Shown: piece after piece, positions 29,055 through 42,999 of the stretch
Layout: each line of letters starts with the position of its first letter
Numbering within the stretch: the first letter of the stretch is position 1
Source: an uncultured Gammaproteobacteria bacterium
GTDB lineage: Bacteria; Pseudomonadota; Gammaproteobacteria; Steroidobacterales; XN24
Length of the DNA stretch: 43,057 nucleotides
Reading direction: 5' to 3'
Assembly: GCA_947259915.1 (NCBI GenBank)
Contig: CAMYOC010000020.1
Coordinates: 1,956-45,012, forward strand
The notes under the pieces: generated by a model
What the model saw: the letters and a program-made list of their open reading frames with translations, nothing else
Told to the model about the DNA's origin: nothing
Database searches by the model: none
Position numbers and translations under genes: made by a program

Positions 29055-29822
29055 ATGAACAATAAAAGAATGACTCGCCTTATCGCTCTCCTCGCCACCA
29101 CCCTGGTCGTGTTCGGCAGCGGCTGCGCCGCCACCAGACCCAAGGAAGGGGCGGAACCGCCCCAGCGGACGCTGGAGAGCGTGGGCTTCCAGGGCAGCAG
29201 CATTATCACCGACGTTTCCGACCCCTGGGAAGGCTGGAACCGGCGTGTCTACAACTTCAACGCCCGGTTCGACCGCTATATCTTTGCGCCGACTGCCGAA
29301 GCCTACAAACGCTATCTGCCGAAACTGCTGCGGATGGGTGTGCATAACTTTATGCGGAACATCCGCGAAGTCATGAACGTGGGCAACGCGCTGCTGCAGT
29401 TCCGACTGCGGACAGCCGCGCGCAGCACCGGACGCTTCGTGGTCAACTCGACGCTGGGTGTGGCCGGTCTCGGCGATCCGGCGACGCTGATGGGTATGTA
29501 TTACCAGCGCGAAGACTTCGGCCAGACGCTGGGCGTCTGGGGCGCGGGACCCGGTCCGTTCATCGTGTTGCCGCTTCTGGGCCCGTCCAGTTTGCGCGAC
29601 ACCTTCGGTCTCGGTGTTGACTATGTTGCCTGGACTGAACTCAACATCGCGGGCTATGGAAGCTGGGCCAGAAGCCAGTTCCTGTTCTGGCCGACCTTGC
29701 TTTATGCGGTCGACACGCGGGCCAACATCGACTTCCGCTACTACGAATTGGGTACGATCTACGAGTACATCTGGGTAAGGAAGCTCTACCTCGAAGTGCG
29801 TGAGTTCGAGATCAAACGCTAG
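29055..29822 (+). CDS. mlaA: MlaA (VacJ) outer-membrane lipoprotein
   Basis: 255 residues. Forms the outer-membrane channel that extracts mislocalised phospholipids from the outer leaflet. Lipoprotein signal with lipobox GSGC (Cys24). Classic family text: DPWEGWNRRVYNFN, HNFMRNIREVMNVGNALLQ, RFVVNSTLGVAGLGDPA, EDFGQTLGVWGAGPGPFIVLPLLGPSS. ATG directly follows the hydrolase stop. A strong terminator begins 25 bp downstream, ending the unit. Confidence 0.96.
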   Translation: MNNKRMTRLIALLATTLVVFGSGCAATRPKEGAEPPQRTLESVGFQGSSIITDVSDPWEGWNRRVYNFNARFDRYIFAPTAEAYKRYLPKLLRMGVHNFMRNIREVMNVGNALLQFRLRTAARSTGRFVVNSTLGVAGLGDPATLMGMYYQREDFGQTLGVWGAGPGPFIVLPLLGPSSLRDTFGLGVDYVAWTELNIAGYGSWARSQFLFWPTLLYAVDTRANIDFRYYELGTIYEYIWVRKLYLEVREFEIKR

Positions 29823-29846
29823 TCGGACGGAGTCAAATCCAAACGG

Positions 29847-29884
29847 GCGGGGCGGATCGGTGACGATCCGCCCCGCTTCGTTTC
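29847..29884 (+). terminator. Rho-independent terminator after mlaA
   Basis: Perfect 13-bp stem (29847-29859 with 29864-29876, loop GTGA) followed by TTCGTTTCC. The T run is interrupted, but the stem is very stable. It lies 25 bp after the mlaA stop. Confidence 0.8.
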
Positions 29885-29908
29885 CGCTGCGGGAAATCGC
29901 CACCGCGC

Positions 29909-29917
29909 TGCTATAGT
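29909..29917 (+). promoter_or_regulatory. Extended -10 promoter of the molybdopterin oxidoreductase unit
   Basis: TGCTATAGT (TG-n-TATAGT) lies just after the mlaA terminator and about 63 bp before ATG 29980. No good -35 is visible. Position between a terminator and a ribosome site supports it. Confidence 0.5.
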
Positions 29918-29979
29918 GTGGCCAGCCGCGCGACGCCACGCGCCGGTCTGCCGTGACCATCTCAGGGAGGAACAAGAGC

Positions 29980-32137
<2,158 letters not shown>

Positions 32138-32145
<8 letters not shown>

Positions 32146-33292
32146 CCTCGATCGCTGCTTCTCTATCGACGATCTGCGCCGACGCGCGAGGCAGCGTCTG
32201 CCCCGTGCGGTGTTCGACTATATCGACGGCGCCGCCGACGACGAGCAGACGCTGGGCCGCAACGTCTCGAGCTTTGACCGGTGGCAGCTGGTCCCCGAAG
32301 TGCTGCGGGATGTGAGCGAAATCAATACCGCCGTCGATGTCCAAGGCGCCCGGATATCGATGCCGTTCCTGCTTTCGCCGACCGGCATGAGCCGGTTGTT
32401 TCATCACGAAGGAGAACGGGCCGTCGGTGCTGCCGCCGCAGCGGCCGACACCACTTATTCGCTGTCATCGGTCTCCAGCGTGTCGATCGAAGATCTGGCA
32501 GCAGTGTGCAGCGGACCCAAGTGGTTCCAGATTTATGTATGGAAGGACCGCGGTCTGGTGCGTGAGTTCATAGAGCGCTGCCGGGCAGCGGAGTATCAGG
32601 CCCTGTGTCTGACGGTCGACGTGGCGGTCACCGGTAATCGGGAACGGGACTACCGCAACGGTCTCACCATACCGATGGAGTTCCGCCCCGGGCTGTTGTT
32701 CGATTTTGCCAGCTGTCCCTACTGGTGGTGGCACAAGATCACCACGCCGAAAGTGACGTTTGCCAACGTGGTGGGCAAGGCCCCGGCAGCCGGTGATGAT
32801 CTGACCTCGTTGTTCGACTACATACACGCACAATTCGACCGCAGCGTGACCTGGGACGACGCAGAGGAAATGATCCACCAATGGGGCGGCAAATTTCTGA
32901 TCAAGGGCATCCTCTCGGCCGCGGATGCGGTGCGCGCGGTGGAAGCCGGCGCCACCGGCATCGTGGTCTCGAACCATGGCGGCCGCCAGCTCGACAGTGT
33001 CCCGGCCCCGGTGGATGTGCTACCGGAGATCGTCGATGCAGTCGCCGGCCGCGCCGAAGTCATCCTCGATGGCGGCGTGCGTCGCGGCACCGATGTGCTC
33101 AAAGCCCTTGCACTCGGTGCGACCGCCTGCATGGCGGGCCGCCCCTACCTGTTTGGGCTGGCAGCCGGCGGTCAGCCCGGCGTCGCCCGTGCGCTGGAAA
33201 TCCTGCGCTCGGAGATCGAACGGGACATGGCGCTGCTCGGTGTACAACGCGTCCGTGACCTCGGCGCCCGGCACCTGCGCCAGGTGGATTGA
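32138..33292 (+). CDS. FMN-dependent alpha-hydroxy-acid dehydrogenase (LldD-like)
   Basis: 384 residues; oxidises an L-2-hydroxy acid (lactate, glycolate, mandelate or similar) to the 2-oxo acid with FMN. Motifs: RAVFDYIDGAADDE (22-35), FLLSPTGMSRLFHHEGE, KWFQIYVWKDR, LTVDVAVTGNRERDYRNG, IKGI with FMN-contacting K256, and SNHGGRQLD with catalytic base H280 and substrate Arg R283, then DGGVRRGTDVLKALALGA. AGGAGG nine bases before ATG lies inside the preceding gene, and the 8-bp overlap indicates translational coupling with the molybdopterin enzyme. Which hydroxy acid is used cannot be told; the specific partner role is inference. Confidence 0.92.
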
Positions 33293-33370
33293 TCAGAAGC
33301 AGCAAAGCGAGATTTCAAGATCAGATGCGAACGTATCGGTCTGCATGCTGGCCGACACGCACGTCAAAGA

Positions 33371-33392
33371 AAAGCCGCCCGAAGGCGGCTCA
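33371..33392 (-). terminator. Terminator of tRNA-Pro, also able to stop the plus strand
   Basis: Stem AGCCGCC/GGCGGCT (33373-33379 with 33384-33390) with a TTCG tetraloop on the minus strand, followed there by TTTCTTT. It lies 31 bp after the tRNA-Pro 3' end. On the plus strand the same stem is followed by an AT-rich stretch and lies 80 bp after the hydroxy-acid dehydrogenase stop, so it may act both ways. Confidence 0.85.
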
Positions 33393-33421
33393 AGATTTAT
33401 TATTGTTATCCGATCTTTAAG

Positions 33422-33498
<77 letters not shown>

Positions 33499-33541
33499 AC
33501 CGAAAATGGCCGCGGGACCGCAGACCCCGCGAAGGTCGCGC

Positions 33542-33570
33542 ATCATACCTTATGCAAGTGGCGCGTGAAA
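33542..33570 (-). promoter_or_regulatory. Candidate promoter of tRNA-Pro
   Basis: Minus-strand TTTCAC (33565-33570), 17-bp spacer, TATGAT (33542-33547), then a GC-rich discriminator (GCGCGACC), as in stringently controlled stable-RNA promoters. The -35 is weak. It lies between the merR stop and the tRNA. Confidence 0.5.
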
Positions 33571-33588
33571 GCGCTCCCCCATCCCGCG

Positions 33589-33945
33589 TCAGCGACGCAG
33601 GATCTTCAAAACTTCTTCGAGTTCGACCCGGATCTGCTTGACGATCTGCGCGCTCTGGCTGACGTCTTCGCGGGCCTCTTCACCGGTCAGCCGCTGCCGC
33701 GCGCCGCCGATGGTAAAGCCTTCCTCATACAGCAGGCTGCGGATCTGACGGATGATCAGGACATCACGCCGTTGGTAATAACGGCGGTTGCCGCGTCGCT
33801 TGACCGGCTTGAGCTGTGGAAACTCCTGCTCCCAGTAGCGCAGTACATGGGGCTTTACCGCGCAAAGTTCGCTGACCTCACCGATAGTGAAATAGCGCTT
33901 GCCCGGAATCGGAGGTAATTCGTTATTGTTTCCCGGTTCCAGCAT
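33589..33945 (-). CDS. MerR-family transcriptional regulator downstream of ihfA
   Basis: 118 residues. N-terminal MerR winged helix-turn-helix: [29 protein letters not shown] (start of domain at about 16), [31 protein letters not shown] short C-terminal coiled coil ([19 protein letters not shown]) serves dimerisation; no cysteine metal-binding loop is present, so a metal sensor is unlikely. The gene overlaps the 3' end of ihfA by 23 bp, a conserved arrangement in gammaproteobacteria. Ligand and targets are unknown. Confidence 0.92.
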   Translation of the reverse strand: MLEPGNNNELPPIPGKRYFTIGEVSELCAVKPHVLRYWEQEFPQLKPVKRRGNRRYYQRRDVLIIRQIRSLLYEEGFTIGGARQRLTGEEAREDVSQSAQIVKQIRVELEEVLKILRR

Positions 33946-34225
33946 AGGCCTCGACTCGCGCCTTCAATTTTTGCCCCGGACGAAAAGTCACGACACGGCG
34001 CGCGCTGATCGGGATCTCCTCCCCGGTCTTCGGGTTGCGGCCAGGCCGACTGTTTTTGTCCCGAAGATCAAAGTTGCCGAACCCCGACAACTTGACCTGC
34101 TCACCGTTTGACAAAGCCGTCCGCAACTCCTCGAAGAACGAGTCGACGAGTTCCCTTGCTTCCCGCTTGTTGAGCCCCAGTTCGTTAAACAGGGCCTCTG
34201 CCATTTCTGCCTTGGTCAATGCCAT
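33923..34225 (-). CDS. ihfA: Integration host factor subunit alpha
   Basis: 100 residues, standard for IHF-alpha, a DNA-bending nucleoid protein that dimerises with IhfB. Typical sequence: [45 protein letters not shown], then the DNA-binding arm [20 protein letters not shown] with the intercalating proline region, and a [12 protein letters not shown] end. ATG at 34225 starts 2 bp after the pheT stop; this pheST-ihfA linkage is classic. It overlaps merR by 23 bp. Confidence 0.98.
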   Translation of the reverse strand: MALTKAEMAEALFNELGLNKREARELVDSFFEELRTALSNGEQVKLSGFGNFDLRDKNSRPGRNPKTGEEIPISARRVVTFRPGQKLKARVEAYAGTGKQ

Positions 34226-34227
34226 GA

Positions 34228-36606
34228 TCAGTCTCTTATTCTGGCTTCTATTTCCCGCTCCAGGCGGCTGATCACCGCGCTGACGACTCCGTCCACGTCG
34301 TCGTCGGTAAGAGTGCGTGAAGTTTCCTGTAATATCAAGCCCAAAGCGACGCTTTTTAGACCGGAATCTATTCCTGGGCCCTGATAGACGTCAAAAACGG
34401 TCAATTCCTGCAGCAGCGGACCGGCCTCATCTCGTATCAAATCAAGCACTTCATCCACCGCCAGTTGTTGTTTTACCAGCACCGCAAGGTCGCGGCGTAC
34501 GGCGGGAAAACGAGACACGGGTTGGTATGTAGGAATCTCCGCCTGGAGAAGTGATTCCCCATCCAGTTCAAATAGATAGGCTGTCTTCTTCAAATCTATC
34601 TTAGCCGCCAGAGCGGGGTGTAGCGCCCCCAGCCAACCTACTTCCGTTTCACCCCGCAACAGACGCGCTGACTGACCCGGGTGGAGGGCCGGATGACGGG
34701 CCGGTTCAAAACGGAATGCGTCCGGGTCGCCAGTCAGGCACACCAGGGCCTCTACCGCGGCCTTGAGGTCGAAAAAGTCGGCGGATTCGCCCTTCAAACC
34801 CCATTGTTCCGGATAGCGCGCACCAGACATAATGCCGCTAATCGTAACAATCTGTTTTATTTCATCACCTTCTGTGAAGAACTTAAGTCCTGACTCGAAG
34901 ATTCGCACCCGTTCCTGCTGCCGGCTGAGGTTCTGCTTCAATACGCCGAGCAAGCCGGGCCACAACGACACGCGCATATCAGCCATAGTCGACGAGATCG
35001 GATTCGACAACGCAACCGCCTCCCGCGCCGGCCACAGTGCACTCTGCAGTTCGCGGTCGACAAAACTGTAGGTGACGACCTCCTGGTAACCGCGATCGAC
35101 CAACAGATCCCGTGCCCGGTCCGCCGGTACCCGGGTCTCGGTGACCGGGTTGAACGTCATGTCGCCGCGACCGGCGATCTCCGGGATATTGTCGTAGCCG
35201 TGGACCCGCGCCACTTCCTCGATCAGGTCCTCTTCGATCTGGATATCGAATCGCCAGGAGGGTGGCGTCACCGAATAACCCTGCGCGGTGGTCTCGGTGG
35301 GCATACCCAACAGCGCGAGGATGGCTTGTACCTCGTCGTCGGCGATCTGACACCCGAGCACGCTGGCAAGTCGCGCGCGACGCAGGGCCACCGGGGCACG
35401 CGCCGGCAGGTGCGTCTCGCTGGCGATTTCCACTACCGGTCCCGCCTGTCCGCCGGCGATCTCCAGCAGCAGCGCCGTGGCGCGCTCGATCGCGCGCCGC
35501 TGCCCGGCCGGGTCCACGCCGCGCTCGAATCGCATCGAGGCGTCCGTGTGCAGTCCCAGCCGTCGTGCACGACCGGCGATAACGTCCGGAGCGAAGAACG
35601 CGCCTTCGAAGAACACGTTGCACGTGTCCGCCGTGACCCCGGACGTATCACCGCCCATGATGCCGGCCAGCGCGCGCGGACCGCCGTGATCGGCGATCAC
35701 CAGCATGTCGGCGCCGAGTTCGATCACCCGCTCGTCGAGCAGCGTGAGTTGTTCGCCGTCTTTGGCCATGCGAACGACAAGACCGCCTTCAAGCGTATCC
35801 AGATCGAAGCCGTGCAGCGGCTGCCCGAACTCGAGCATCACCAGGTTGGTCACATCCACCACCGGATGGATCGGCCGTAATCCGCTGCGGCGCAGTTTCT
35901 CGCGCATCCATTGCGGCGTGACCGCCGCCGGATCGATGCCGCGCACCACGCGGCCGCAGAAACGGGGGCAGGCCTCGGGCGCCTGTACCTCGATGGGGAA
36001 GACCTCATCGTTAAGCGCTTCCACCGGGCTCAGGTCCGGCCAGGTCAGTGACTTGCGGTCCAGCACCGCCGTCTCACGGGCGATACCCAGCACGCTGAAA
36101 CAGTCACCGCGATTCGGGGTCAGATCGATATCGATCACGCTGTCGTCCAGACCCAGGCCGGCCCGCAGATCCGCTCCGACCACTGCATCCGGCGCCAGCT
36201 CCATCAAGCCGCCCGCGCCATCGCCGAGCCCCAGCTCCTTTTCCGAACACAACATGCCGCGGGACTCGACCCCGCGCAGTTTCGCCTTGCGGATCTTGAG
36301 CCCACCGGGGAGCTTGCCACCGACCAGCGCCGTCGGCGCTTTCAGACCCTTGCGCGCGTTGGGCGCGCCGCAGACGATCTGCAGCGGCGCATCGGCGCCC
36401 ACGTCGACCTGGCAAATGGAGAGCTTGTCGGCGTCCGGATGCGGCGCTTGAGCGACGACTTCGCCGACCACCACATCGGAGAACACACCGGCCACCGGCC
36501 CCACTGTGTCGACCTCGAGACCGGCCATGGTCAGGGCATGCACCAGACTGTCGGTGGACATGCTCGTATCGACCCATTCACGCAGCCATGCTTCGCTGAA
36601 TTTCAT
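34228..36606 (-). CDS. pheT: Phenylalanyl-tRNA synthetase beta subunit
   Basis: 792 residues from ATG 36606 (AGGA just upstream); the open frame to 36750 merely overlaps pheS. Forms the alpha2-beta2 PheRS that charges tRNA-Phe. It begins [13 protein letters not shown], then the EMAP-like tRNA-binding domain (about 40-150; [47 protein letters not shown]), the B3/B4 editing region ([34 protein letters not shown]), B5 and a C-terminal FDX-ACB domain ([16 protein letters not shown]). It appears complete and undamaged, in contrast to pheS next to it. It ends 2 bp before ihfA. Confidence 0.97.
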   Translation of the reverse strand: MKFSEAWLREWVDTSMSTDSLVHALTMAGLEVDTVGPVAGVFSDVVVGEVVAQAPHPDADKLSICQVDVGADAPLQIVCGAPNARKGLKAPTALVGGKLPGGLKIRKAKLRGVESRGMLCSEKELGLGDGAGGLMELAPDAVVGADLRAGLGLDDSVIDIDLTPNRGDCFSVLGIARETAVLDRKSLTWPDLSPVEALNDEVFPIEVQAPEACPRFCGRVVRGIDPAAVTPQWMREKLRRSGLRPIHPVVDVTNLVMLEFGQPLHGFDLDTLEGGLVVRMAKDGEQLTLLDERVIELGADMLVIADHGGPRALAGIMGGDTSGVTADTCNVFFEGAFFAPDVIAGRARRLGLHTDASMRFERGVDPAGQRRAIERATALLLEIAGGQAGPVVEIASETHLPARAPVALRRARLASVLGCQIADDEVQAILALLGMPTETTAQGYSVTPPSWRFDIQIEEDLIEEVARVHGYDNIPEIAGRGDMTFNPVTETRVPADRARDLLVDRGYQEVVTYSFVDRELQSALWPAREAVALSNPISSTMADMRVSLWPGLLGVLKQNLSRQQERVRIFESGLKFFTEGDEIKQIVTISGIMSGARYPEQWGLKGESADFFDLKAAVEALVCLTGDPDAFRFEPARHPALHPGQSARLLRGETEVGWLGALHPALAAKIDLKKTAYLFELDGESLLQAEIPTYQPVSRFPAVRRDLAVLVKQQLAVDEVLDLIRDEAGPLLQELTVFDVYQGPGIDSGLKSVALGLILQETSRTLTDDDVDGVVSAVISRLEREIEARIRD

Positions 36607-36619
36607 CTTCCTATCCCGC

Positions 36620-37466
<847 letters not shown>

Positions 37467-37484
37467 GACGCTCCCCTGGTACCC

Positions 37485-37524
37485 AAATAAAGAGAGGGAA
37501 AGGCTGGAAGACCTTTCCCTCTCA
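37485..37524 (-). terminator. Terminator/attenuator-like hairpin between rplT and pheS
   Basis: Perfect 12-bp stem (37493-37504 with 37513-37524, 8-nt loop) followed on the minus strand by TTTATTTG. It ends 18 bp before the pheS start. E. coli has a Phe-leader attenuator at this spot (pheM), but no Phe-rich leader peptide is visible here. It could alternatively protect or end the infC-rpmI-rplT transcript. Confidence 0.75.
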
Positions 37525-37561
37525 CGAAACGCAAATCACCCGATGGGCGTGAGCGTGATCG

Positions 37562-37921
37562 CTAAGGGGACAGACCAGCCTTCGCCTGCTCCGCGATCGC
37601 GCCAAAACCCTCGATGTCATGCACCGCGATGTCGGCCAGCACCTTGCGGTCGACTTCGATACCGGCCTTGGTGAGACCGTTGATCAGACGGCTGTAGGAC
37701 AGACCGTAGATCCGTGCCGCCGCGTTGATGCGGCTGATCCACAGCGCGCGGAACTGGCGCTTGCGCTGGCGCCGGTCACGGTAGGCGTACTGGCCGGCCT
37801 TGGTGACCGCCTGGTTAGCGACACGGAACGTGGTGCTGCGCGCACCATAGTAGCCCTTCGCTTTCTTCAGAATCTTTTTGTGCCGCGCCTTGGCGATGAC
37901 ACCACGCTTTACTCTTGCCAT
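37562..37921 (-). CDS. rplT: 50S ribosomal protein L20
   Basis: 119 residues, standard. Binds 23S rRNA early in large-subunit assembly and in E. coli represses the rpmI-rplT message. Typical text: [78 protein letters not shown], and the C-terminal [10 protein letters not shown]. It lies 11 bp after rpmI, in the conserved infC-rpmI-rplT order. Confidence 0.99.
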   Translation of the reverse strand: MARVKRGVIAKARHKKILKKAKGYYGARSTTFRVANQAVTKAGQYAYRDRRQRKRQFRALWISRINAAARIYGLSYSRLINGLTKAGIEVDRKVLADIAVHDIEGFGAIAEQAKAGLSP

Positions 37922-37932
37922 GGTCTATCTCC

Positions 37933-38130
37933 TCAGCTGTACGGCAGCATGCGACGAACGGCTGGCACATCGGCCTCGGCAACCTGGGCCGTGGCCCGCA
38001 GGTGCCGCTTCCGCTTGGTGCTCTTCTTCGTCAGGATATGATTGCGGAAGGACTGGCCACGCTTGTAGCCACCCCCGCTCGTCTTGCGGAAGCGTTTTGC
38101 AGCTCCGCGATTGGTCTTCAACTTCGGCAT
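37933..38130 (-). CDS. rpmI: 50S ribosomal protein L35
   Basis: 65 residues, standard: [17 protein letters not shown] at the N-terminus, [19 protein letters not shown] in the middle, C-terminal MLPY. AAGGAG lies seven bases before the ATG. The 72-bp leader after infC has GC-rich self-complementary pieces (CCCCGCCTGGGG) that could be part of an L20 autoregulatory structure; this is not proven by eye. Confidence 0.99.
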   Translation of the reverse strand: MPKLKTNRGAAKRFRKTSGGGYKRGQSFRNHILTKKSTKRKRHLRATAQVAEADVPAVRRMLPYS

Positions 38131-38202
38131 TTCATTTCTCCTTTTAGCCCGGGCCGATTCTCGACCCCAGGCGGGGCACTCACGGCTTATCGCCGATCCT
38201 GC

Positions 38203-38721
38203 TCACTTCTTCTTTGGCGCAATCACCATCGTCATCTGCCGCCCTTCCATCTTCGGGAACTGCTCCACCTGACCGAGTTCGGCCAGGTCCTCGCGGACCC
38301 TGTCCAGAAGCTTGGCACCGAGATCACGATGCGCCATCTCACGGCCGCGGAAACGCAATGTCACCTTGGCCTTGTCTCCGCCGGAGAGGAACCGGACCAG
38401 GTTTCTCAATTTCACCTGGTAGTCGCCCTCCTCCGTCCCTGGGCGGAACTTCACTTCCTTGAGTTGAATCTGTTTCTGCTTTTTCTTTGCAGCGTGGTTC
38501 TTCTTGTTCTGTTCGAAGATGTACTTGCCGTAATCCATCACCCGGCACACCGGCGGCTCCGCCATCGGCGATACTTCGACCAGATCAAGCCCGCTTTCGC
38601 CAGCAAGCTGCAGCGCCTCCGCAATGCTAAGTATCCCGACCTGTTCTCCGTCTGCTCCGATCACCCGGACCTCCGGTGTCAGGATTTCCTTGTTGCGCCT
38701 AACGCGTTTATTCGAACTGAT
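38203..38721 (-). CDS. infC: Translation initiation factor IF-3, starting at AUC
   Basis: Prevents premature 30S-50S joining and checks the start codon. The core from [10 protein letters not shown] to the terminal [10 protein letters not shown] is clearly IF3 ([52 protein letters not shown]). There is no ATG, and a GTG at 38664 would truncate the N-terminal domain. Extending the frame gives [20 protein letters not shown] preceded by ATC at 38719-38721, with GGAGG eight bases upstream; the next codon but one upstream is the thrS stop. That yields 172 residues, the normal length. Rare AUU/AUC starts on infC are known and give IF3 feedback on its own translation. The ribosome site lies in the end of thrS. 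Confidence 0.95.
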   Translation of the reverse strand: MSSNKRVRRNKEILTPEVRVIGADGEQVGILSIAEALQLAGESGLDLVEVSPMAEPPVCRVMDYGKYIFEQNKKNHAAKKKQKQIQLKEVKFRPGTEEGDYQVKLRNLVRFLSGGDKAKVTLRFRGREMAHRDLGAKLLDRVREDLAELGQVEQFPKMEGRQMTMVIAPKKK

Positions 38722-38724
38722 GCT

Positions 38725-40656
38725 TTAGTCCTCCAAAGAACGACGGCCGCGCATCGCGACCTCTTTAGCGAGCCGTTCGACGAACCCTTCCAGGGCCATC
38801 GAGCCGAGATCCTCGCCGCTTCGCGAACGCACGGCCACCTTGCCTGATTCCAGTTCACGGTCCCCCACCACCAGCAGGTACGGGACCCTGTGTAATGTGT
38901 GCTCGCGGATTTTAAAGCCGATCTTCTCGTTTCTCAAGTCCGCCTCGGCCCGAAACCCCTGATTTTTAAGGGACTCGGCAATTTGACCGGCATATTCGGC
39001 CTGGCGGTCCGTGATATTCAGGATAACCGCCTGCACTGGCGCCAGCCAGGGCGGGAAACGGCCGGCAAAATGCTCGATCAGGACGCCAAAAAACCGCTCC
39101 AGCGAGCCCAGCAGGGCCCGATGGATCATGATCGGCCGGTGCCGCTCGCCGTCAGCCGCCACATACTCCATCTCGAAGCGTTCGGGCAGGTTGAAGTCCA
39201 GCTGGATCGTCGAACACTGCCATTGGCGGCCGATCGCGTCCTCGATCTTGACGTCGATCTTGGGGCCATAGAAGGCGCCGCCGCCCTCGTCGAGCACGTA
39301 GTCCAGACCCTTGCTCTCCAGCGCGGATTTCAGCGCCGCGGTGGCCTTGTCCCAGATCTCCTCGGAGCCCACGGCTTTCTCGGGGCGGGTGGACAGATTG
39401 ATCACGAAGCGCTCGAAGCCAAAATCCTCGAGCATGCTCAGGGTCAGATCCAGCACCCCGAGGACCTCATCGGCGATCTGCTCCTCGCGACAAAAGATGT
39501 GGGCGTCATCCTGGGTAAAACCGCGCACCCGCATCAGCCCGTGCAGGGCCCCGGACATCTCGTGGCGATAGACCGTGCCCAGTTCGCCCCAGCGGATCGG
39601 CAATTCCCGGTAGGAACGCAGCTTGTCCTTGTATATCAGCACGTGGAACGGGCAATTCATCGGCTTGAGCTGATAGAGCTGCTCGTCCTCGACCATCGGC
39701 GCATACATGGACTCGCGGTAAAAATCCGTATGTCCGGAGGTGTGCCACAGGGTCTCCAGCGCGATATGGGGGGTATAGAGCAGCTCGTAGCCACCGTCGA
39801 TATGGCGATCGCGCCAGTAGTCTTCCATCACCCGGCGGATGCGGGCCCCGCGGGGATGCCAGAACACCAGCCCACCGCCGGCGCCCTCCTGGACGCTGAA
39901 CAGATCGAGTTCCTGGCCGATGCGCCGGTGATCGCGCTTCTCCGCCTCCTCCAGACGCCTGAGATAGGCCTTGAGCGCCTTGCGGTCGGCCCAGGCCGTG
40001 CCGTAGATACGCTGGAGCATCTCGTTGTCTGAATTGCCGCGCCAGTAGGCCCCGGCCACCTTGGTCAACTTGAAGGCCTTGAGATGCCCGGTGTTGGGCA
40101 CGTGGGGGCCGCGGCACAGGTCCTTGAAGTCGCCCTGACCATAGACGCCGATCTCGTCGCCCTCGGGGATGCTGGCGATGATCTCGGCCTTGTAGATCTC
40201 GCCGATAGAGCGGAAATATTCCACCGCCTGGTCCCGCGACATCACTTCGCGCTGAACCTCCAGTTCCGTCGCGGCCAGCTCCGCCATCCTGCTCTCGATG
40301 GCCTCTAGATCCTCGGGCGTGAACGGCCGCTCAAAGGCGAAATCGTAATAGAAGCCGTCCTCGATCACGGGGCCGATCGTGACCTGGGCCTCCGGGTACA
40401 GGCTTTTGACCGCCTGCGCCAGCAGATGGGCCGTCGAATGCCGGATGATCTCCAGACCGTCCTCGTCCCGGGCAGTGACGATCGCCAGCTGCGCATCGGT
40501 ATCGATAACCTGCGAAGTATCCACGAGCCGCCCGTCGACACGACCCGCCAATGCGGCCCGCGCCAGCCCCGGACCGATGTCCGCGGCCACGTCGGCGACC
40601 GACACCGGCGCATCGAAGCGCCGCTGACTGCCATCGGGCAAGGTAATGACTGGCAT
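38725..40656 (-). CDS. thrS: Threonyl-tRNA synthetase
   Basis: 643 residues from ATG 40656 (AGGGG seven bases upstream; a TTG at 40662 is a less likely start). Charges tRNA-Thr. Domains: N-terminal TGS ([11 protein letters not shown]), editing domain with the [12 protein letters not shown] motif and the later [10 protein letters not shown] block, the class II core with zinc ligand C335 in [14 protein letters not shown]-type [23 protein letters not shown] motif 2 region (two strands) and [15 protein letters not shown] motif 3, and a C-terminal anticodon-binding domain. The C335 position nearly matches the E. coli zinc Cys. It ends 3 bp before the infC start, so the two are coupled. A terminator-like hairpin lies 48 bp upstream of its start. 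Confidence 0.98.
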   Translation of the reverse strand: MPVITLPDGSQRRFDAPVSVADVAADIGPGLARAALAGRVDGRLVDTSQVIDTDAQLAIVTARDEDGLEIIRHSTAHLLAQAVKSLYPEAQVTIGPVIEDGFYYDFAFERPFTPEDLEAIESRMAELAATELEVQREVMSRDQAVEYFRSIGEIYKAEIIASIPEGDEIGVYGQGDFKDLCRGPHVPNTGHLKAFKLTKVAGAYWRGNSDNEMLQRIYGTAWADRKALKAYLRRLEEAEKRDHRRIGQELDLFSVQEGAGGGLVFWHPRGARIRRVMEDYWRDRHIDGGYELLYTPHIALETLWHTSGHTDFYRESMYAPMVEDEQLYQLKPMNCPFHVLIYKDKLRSYRELPIRWGELGTVYRHEMSGALHGLMRVRGFTQDDAHIFCREEQIADEVLGVLDLTLSMLEDFGFERFVINLSTRPEKAVGSEEIWDKATAALKSALESKGLDYVLDEGGGAFYGPKIDVKIEDAIGRQWQCSTIQLDFNLPERFEMEYVAADGERHRPIMIHRALLGSLERFFGVLIEHFAGRFPPWLAPVQAVILNITDRQAEYAGQIAESLKNQGFRAEADLRNEKIGFKIREHTLHRVPYLLVVGDRELESGKVAVRSRSGEDLGSMALEGFVERLAKEVAMRGRRSLED

Positions 40657-40703
40657 GTCCAACCCCTACGCCGGCCCCCCCCAATAAGGAGCCGGGAAAC
40701 AGC

Positions 40704-40760
40704 AAAAAGGGCGCTCTCTCCCGCCGCCACGTCCGGTGGACGCGGCGACCGAGACCGCCC
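40704..40760 (-). terminator. Long hairpin with T-tract between tRNA-Val and thrS
   Basis: A long stem (40709-40760) with an uninterrupted 10-bp upper arm including one G-U, loop ACC, an inner mismatch region and a GGGCG/CGCCC base, then five T on the minus strand (40704-40708). It begins 14 bp after the tRNA-Val 3' end and stops 48 bp before the thrS ATG. It could simply end the tRNA transcript or attenuate the thrS operon. Confidence 0.8.
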
Positions 40761-40773
40761 TACAACAAAATCG

Positions 40774-40848
40774 TGGTAGGCGCGGGCGGGTTTGAACCGC
40801 CGACCCCTACGATGTCAACGTAGTGCTCTACCACTGAGCTACGCGCCT
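40774..40848 (-). tRNA. tRNA-Val (GAC)
   Basis: 75 nt including encoded CCA. Acceptor AGGCGCG/CGCGCCT with discriminator A; D-arm GCTC AGTGGTA GAGC; anticodon arm CTACG-TTGACAT-CGTAG, anticodon GAC; T-arm GGCGG-TTTGAAC-CCGCC. It reads GUC/GUU. It lies between uvrB and thrS with its own promoter and a following hairpin. Confidence 0.96.
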
Positions 40849-40860
40849 AGAAGGCGGGCA

Positions 40861-40889
40861 AATTTACCGAAACTGGTCGTCCGAGGCAA
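40861..40889 (-). promoter_or_regulatory. Promoter of tRNA-Val (and possibly the thrS operon)
   Basis: Minus-strand TTGCCT (40884-40889), exactly 17 bp, then TAAATT (40861-40866), followed by a GC-rich discriminator (GCCCGCC). It fits in the 46-bp gap after uvrB and places the start about 7 bp before the tRNA. Confidence 0.6.
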
Positions 40890-40894
40890 GCCCG

Positions 40895-42916
<2,022 letters not shown>

Positions 42917-42999
42917 CGTCCATCGCGCCGCGGTATGGCCGGCGGATTCTCCATGATTTAAGATTGCAAGCCTGCCATTATGCCATCAGGACACGCACG

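Noticed and set aside
38203..38664. infC starting at GTG 38664
   Set aside because: It would remove the conserved N-terminal segment and has no Shine-Dalgarno at the right distance; ATC at 38719-38721 has both.
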